Virus record (IMG/VR): IMGVR_UViG_3300009169_000067
Span: 1 to 29,730 of that record
Direction: 5' to 3' (one strand)
DNA: 29,730 bases
DNA from: a virus
Below are positions 27,246 to 29,730 of the stretch, in pieces. Below the pieces are notes generated by a model, which saw only the letters and a program-made list of their open reading frames with translations, did not search any database and was not told the origin of the DNA. The position numbers and the translations under genes are program-made. Positions within the stretch are counted from its first letter, which is position 1. Every line of letters begins with the position of its first letter.

Positions 27246-28151
27246 ATGCCAACAACTACTTCACTAACAACAACCTACGCAGGTAAAGAAGCGGGTAATT
27301 ACCTTCTTGCCGCCGTACTCGCGAACAGTTCAACACAGTTCGTAACCATCAAACCAAACATCGACTACAAGCAAGTCGTGAAACGTTTGACAACAAACAT
27401 CAATTCCTTTGCTGCTGCTACGTGCGACTTTACCCCGACCAACACGGTAACAATCGACGAGCGCATATTGACCTTGGAGAAATTTCAAGTGCAGTTGCAA
27501 CTCTGCAAAAAGGATTTCTTGACAGATTGGGATGCTCGCGCAGCACAGAACGGCGACCTTCCAACAAACTTGCAAGAGGCACTCGTGCAAGAGATGATCG
27601 GTAAGATCGCGCAAATCAACGAAACAATCATGTGGAGCGGTGTCAATGGAACGACTGGTCAGTACGACGGGTTGATTACTTTGATCGACGCAGACAACAC
27701 GGTAAACTTTGTTGCCTCGCCCGTGGCTTTGACAGTTTCAAACATCATTGCAAAGATCGAGTTGCTACTTGCCGAAATTCCAACAGCCGTTGAGAACTCA
27801 ATCGAGAAGCCGCTTGTGTACATGAACCAAAAGGCATTCCACCTTTACCGCCAAGCAAACGTTGCAACGGGTAACGGATGGTACACCTACAACGGTGCAG
27901 CAGTTGCCCCAACGTTCATGGGTATCTATGACATCGCGATATGCCCCGGTATGCCTGACAACGTTATGATCGCGGCACAAAAGTCAAACCTTTGGTGGGG
28001 GACAAACGTGGAGAGCGACTACAACAACATACAAGTTGTTGACATGGAGCAATTCGCAGAAGAGAACGTACGATTCTCGGCGAAGTTCTTCGCGGGCGCG
28101 CAGTATGGTTTCGGTAACGAAATCGCCGCATACGGCCCCGGATTGTCTTAA
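27246..28151 (+). CDS. Major capsid protein (HK97-like)
   Basis: The 301-aa product starts MPTTTSLTTTYAGKEAGNYL and carries features of Bacteroidota-phage capsid proteins: an N-terminal arm, then IKPNIDYKQVVKRLTTNINS, CTR-like segment FTPTNTVTIDERILTLEKFQ, the helix EALVQEMIGKIAQINETIMW followed by SGVNGTTGQYDGLITLID, and a C-terminal segment FSAKFFAGAQYGFGNEIAAY. The size is right for the HK97 fold without a delta domain. It assembles the icosahedral head. A hairpin with a GAAA loop follows the stop. Confidence 0.85.
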   Translation: MPTTTSLTTTYAGKEAGNYLLAAVLANSSTQFVTIKPNIDYKQVVKRLTTNINSFAAATCDFTPTNTVTIDERILTLEKFQVQLQLCKKDFLTDWDARAAQNGDLPTNLQEALVQEMIGKIAQINETIMWSGVNGTTGQYDGLITLIDADNTVNFVASPVALTVSNIIAKIELLLAEIPTAVENSIEKPLVYMNQKAFHLYRQANVATGNGWYTYNGAAVAPTFMGIYDIAICPGMPDNVMIAAQKSNLWWGTNVESDYNNIQVVDMEQFAEENVRFSAKFFAGAQYGFGNEIAAYGPGLS

Positions 28152-28164
28152 TCATTAACCTGAC

Positions 28165-28192
28165 AGCGGAGTAGTAGAAATACTGCTCCGCT
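28165..28192 (+). terminator. Hairpin after capsid gene (weak terminator/stabiliser)
   Basis: AGCGGAGTAGTA (28165-28176) pairs with TACTGCTCCGCT (28181-28192): 12 bp with one G-T and a GAAA loop. Only TTTCTAAA follows, so it is probably a partial terminator or a stabiliser of the capsid mRNA 3' end. Confidence 0.75.
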
Positions 28193-28213
28193 TTCTAAAT
28201 ACCACTTGAAAAA

Positions 28214-28771
28214 ATGGCATGTAATTTAACCAAAGGTTTTACCTTCGATTGCAAAGAAGGAGTAGGTGGTATAAAGGAAATCTTCCTTTCGCCAACTTCC
28301 AATTTCGCGACAGGCGTAACCATCGACAGCGTAACAGGAGAGGTAACAGGACTGCCCACAGTAACCTTGTACCGCTATCAGATCGATACCAAGCTAGGCA
28401 CATCGTCTTTCATTGAGGCCGTGGAATCAGCAAACGGAGGTGTGTTGTTTACGCAGACAGTAACAACTGTATTGCAAGGCTTATCGGCTGACAAGCGCAA
28501 AGAACTTGACCGCATCGCTCGCAACCGAGCCATCACCGTATTCGTTCGCGATAGCAACGATAACATCTTAATGGCAGGCCGTCTTGATGGTCTTGAACTA
28601 TCAAGCGGAGATTGGACAACAGGCGCGGCAAAAGGCGATTTCAACGGCTATAACCTCGTATTCACAGGGCAAGAGCGTAACGCAGCGGAACACCTCGAAA
28701 CCTACACCGAAGTTCCTTTCGATAACTTCAACGACGTAACGGTTGATCCTCCCTACGTGGTGGCATCATAA
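28214..28771 (+). CDS. Putative major tail (tube) protein
   Basis: The 185-aa product begins MACNLTKGFTFDCKEGVGGI then KEIFLSPTSNF, and contains GGVLFTQTVTTVLQGLSADK, RKELDRIARNRAITVFVRDS and NILMAGRLDGLELSSGDWTT. The 'C.kG...dC....GGIk.i.la' opening and 'g.D..Gy.l.f.g.E' end (here GDFNGYNLVFTGQE) recur in an abundant Bacteroidota phage structural protein that is best explained as the tail tube. Flanked by two hairpins, suggesting its own expression level. The identity of the virion part is inferred. Confidence 0.65.
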   Translation: MACNLTKGFTFDCKEGVGGIKEIFLSPTSNFATGVTIDSVTGEVTGLPTVTLYRYQIDTKLGTSSFIEAVESANGGVLFTQTVTTVLQGLSADKRKELDRIARNRAITVFVRDSNDNILMAGRLDGLELSSGDWTTGAAKGDFNGYNLVFTGQERNAAEHLETYTEVPFDNFNDVTVDPPYVVAS

Positions 28772-28792
28772 CCAAAACAAACAACCGAAAAG

Positions 28793-28820
28793 GGGCGGGT
28801 ATATAGCCCGCCCTTTTTTT
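28793..28820 (+). terminator. Strong intrinsic terminator
   Basis: GGGCGGG (28793-28799) pairs with CCCGCCC (28807-28813), followed by seven T residues. It lies between the tail-tube-like gene and the connector/portal genes, so the latter are lowered in expression or have their own promoter. Confidence 0.9.
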
Positions 28821-28831
28821 ATTCACACAAA

Positions 28832-29032
28832 ATGAAATACAAGGCTAAAGACAACACTATCCTAGTGTCCAACGGCAAAGAGATTAACTTATCTTTGTTG
28901 TCGCAAGCAAGACTTGCAGAACTGCACCCAAAGTACCCTCATTTAATCACGGTAAATGATAACACTAAACGCAAACCAAGCGAATCAAACGGTGCTACTC
29001 TCATTGAGGGAGATGCGCCAAGTGCTAAGTAG
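28832..29032 (+). CDS. Small hypothetical connector-region protein, 66 aa
   Basis: The product starts MKYKAKDNTILVSNGKEINL then SLLSQARLAELHPKYPHLIT, with a polar end (RKPSESNGATLIEGDAPSAK). Small proteins of this type sit between capsid/tube and portal genes in Bacteroidota phages. It starts 12 bases after the terminator T tract and its last 77 bases are read in a second frame by the next gene. Function unknown. Confidence 0.7.
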   Translation: MKYKAKDNTILVSNGKEINLSLLSQARLAELHPKYPHLITVNDNTKRKPSESNGATLIEGDAPSAK

Positions 29033-29339
29033 TGCGTTTACGCATTACCTTCTTATCATTACCCAAGACGACAACGGTGAGAGCGGTGTGCAGCTTGCGC
29101 AAGTTCCGGCGATTGTCTATGAAAACGACCGTATCACTAACCTAACGGTTACAACGGTAACACTTACCCGTGGCGGCACCTACCGCTACGAAATTTACGG
29201 CCAAAACAGCGCATCAAACTTAAACCCGAATGATAGTTCGGTTGTTGGTAGCGTGGCAATAGGAACGGTAAGAATGAATGATACCACAGAATACTTCGAC
29301 GAACCCATCATTGACATACCCCTCGACATAAATGGCTGA
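28956..29339 (+). CDS. Hypothetical structural protein, 127 aa
   Basis: The product starts MITLNANQANQTVLLSLREM and contains THYLLIITQDDNGE, a run of Thr/Val strands (RITNLTVTTVTLTRGGTYRY) and EIYGQNSASNLNPNDSSVVG. A short beta-sandwich protein with 'Y.L...t.d..g' and 'G.Y.YeIY.Q' elements is common next to the portal gene in Bacteroidota phages. I keep the first ATG because MITLNANQ fits the N-terminal strand; the next ATG at 29013 would shorten the overlap from 77 to 20 bases. Overlaps the portal gene by 8 bases. Confidence 0.75.
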   Translation: MITLNANQANQTVLLSLREMRQVLSSAFTHYLLIITQDDNGESGVQLAQVPAIVYENDRITNLTVTTVTLTRGGTYRYEIYGQNSASNLNPNDSSVVGSVAIGTVRMNDTTEYFDEPIIDIPLDING

Positions 29340-29730
29340 AAATACCCCAAATAAGCAACCCAATAAGCAATCGCAAGTACAGAGCATTGAACTTGCCGTG
29401 TATCAACCCGTATCGCCAGCTACCAAGCTGGATAAAAAGGGCTGGATAAACTACGGCGACGATAATATGTACCCAAAGTATTTGCAAGAACTGAAGAACA
29501 GTGCGCCCGTTCACGGCGTACTCATTCGTTCCATCGTTGCAATGATCGCGGGTAAGGGATTTATGTCCGAAGACCCATCGGTTCAAGCGGTTATTGACAG
29601 TTCAAACCTTAACGACCAAATTGATTCAATACCCGACGACATTAAGACATTCTTAGGCGTGTACCGCGAGGTCTTAAACCGACTTCATAGAACTGGCGTC
29701 GCCAAAATAAACAACCTTTGCTTCGCATCA
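29332..29730 (+). CDS. Portal protein, partial (cut by right edge)
   Basis: The ATG at 29332 opens a frame that runs off the right edge (133 codons seen). After a polar N-terminus (MAENTPNKQPNKQSQVQSIE) come GWINYGDDNMYPKYLQELKN then SAPVHGVLIRSIVAMIAGKG. 'GdDN.YP.YL..L...S..H...i......i.GkG' is a highly characteristic N-terminus of Bacteroidota-phage portal proteins, the dodecameric ring through which DNA is packaged. The last 25 residues are less typical; the C-terminal three quarters would lie outside. Confidence 0.85.
   Translation, partial: MAENTPNKQPNKQSQVQSIELAVYQPVSPATKLDKKGWINYGDDNMYPKYLQELKNSAPVHGVLIRSIVAMIAGKGFMSEDPSVQAVIDSSNLNDQIDSIPDDIKTFLGVYREVLNRLHRTGVAKINNLCFAS

Noticed and set aside
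1-29730. Search for tRNA genes, integrase, lysis enzymes and insertion sequences
   Set aside because: None could be recognised by eye; an endolysin or integrase may lie outside the window or among the unknown proteins.

Overview
This window looks like the larger part of a tailed, probably siphovirus-type, bacteriophage (or prophage) genome infecting a member of the Bacteroidota. The host call rests on three things visible in the sequence. The recurring promoter box TAnnTTTG with an upstream TTTG is the known Bacteroidota promoter. Most genes lack a Shine-Dalgarno sequence. One phage gene carries a signal peptide plus a C-terminal region like the type IX secretion sorting domain, a system confined to this phylum. 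No integrase, tRNA, CRISPR array or recognisable endolysin is visible. The first and last genes are cut by the window edges.

Layout. Positions 1-9611 are entirely on the minus strand. A short operon (1-1281: YopX-like and unknown proteins) follows a long operon reading from 9611 down to 1363. The long operon holds two unknown proteins, RecT, a small HTH regulator, a DnaA-domain-IV-like protein, a short ssDNA-binding protein, an HNH protein, a replication initiator with internal 12-bp iteron-like repeats, a possible helicase-loader analogue, a DNA methyltransferase, an acyltransferase, a glycosyltransferase and, last, the large terminase. Positions 9687-18947 are on the plus strand: sigma-like factor, Cys-rich protein, small terminase, tail assembly chaperone with a probable -1 frameshift, tail-completion/collagen fibre fusion, the secreted sorting-domain protein, a gp10-like protein and two large distal-tail proteins. 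Positions 18974-22267 return to the minus strand (two small proteins; then a small membrane protein, tape measure and prohead protease). A monocistronic secreted-protein gene is at 22318-23358 (plus). Positions 23433-26512 are minus-strand (RusA resolvase, a chain of tiny overlapping genes, a second glycosyltransferase, membrane proteins). The capsid module (scaffold-like, major capsid, tail-tube-like, connectors, portal) runs on the plus strand from 26626 to the right edge.

Regulation. Four minus-strand promoters (upstream of 1281, 9611, 19394 and 26512) share a TAnnTTTG -7 box, a TTTG/TTG -33 element and, further upstream, a 17-bp palindrome TTTAGA-N5-TCTAAA. Two of these lie between divergent operons, where the palindrome also abuts the start of the sigma-like gene and of the capsid operon. 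This looks like a phage-wide switch between leftward and rightward transcription.

Most notable: the T9SS-type protein inside the tail operon, the shared palindrome regulon, the T9 slippery site in the chaperone gene, the candidate origin inside the initiator gene, terminase subunits on opposite strands 8 kb apart, a subset of genes with perfect Shine-Dalgarno sequences, and several genes under 60 codons that standard calling would miss.
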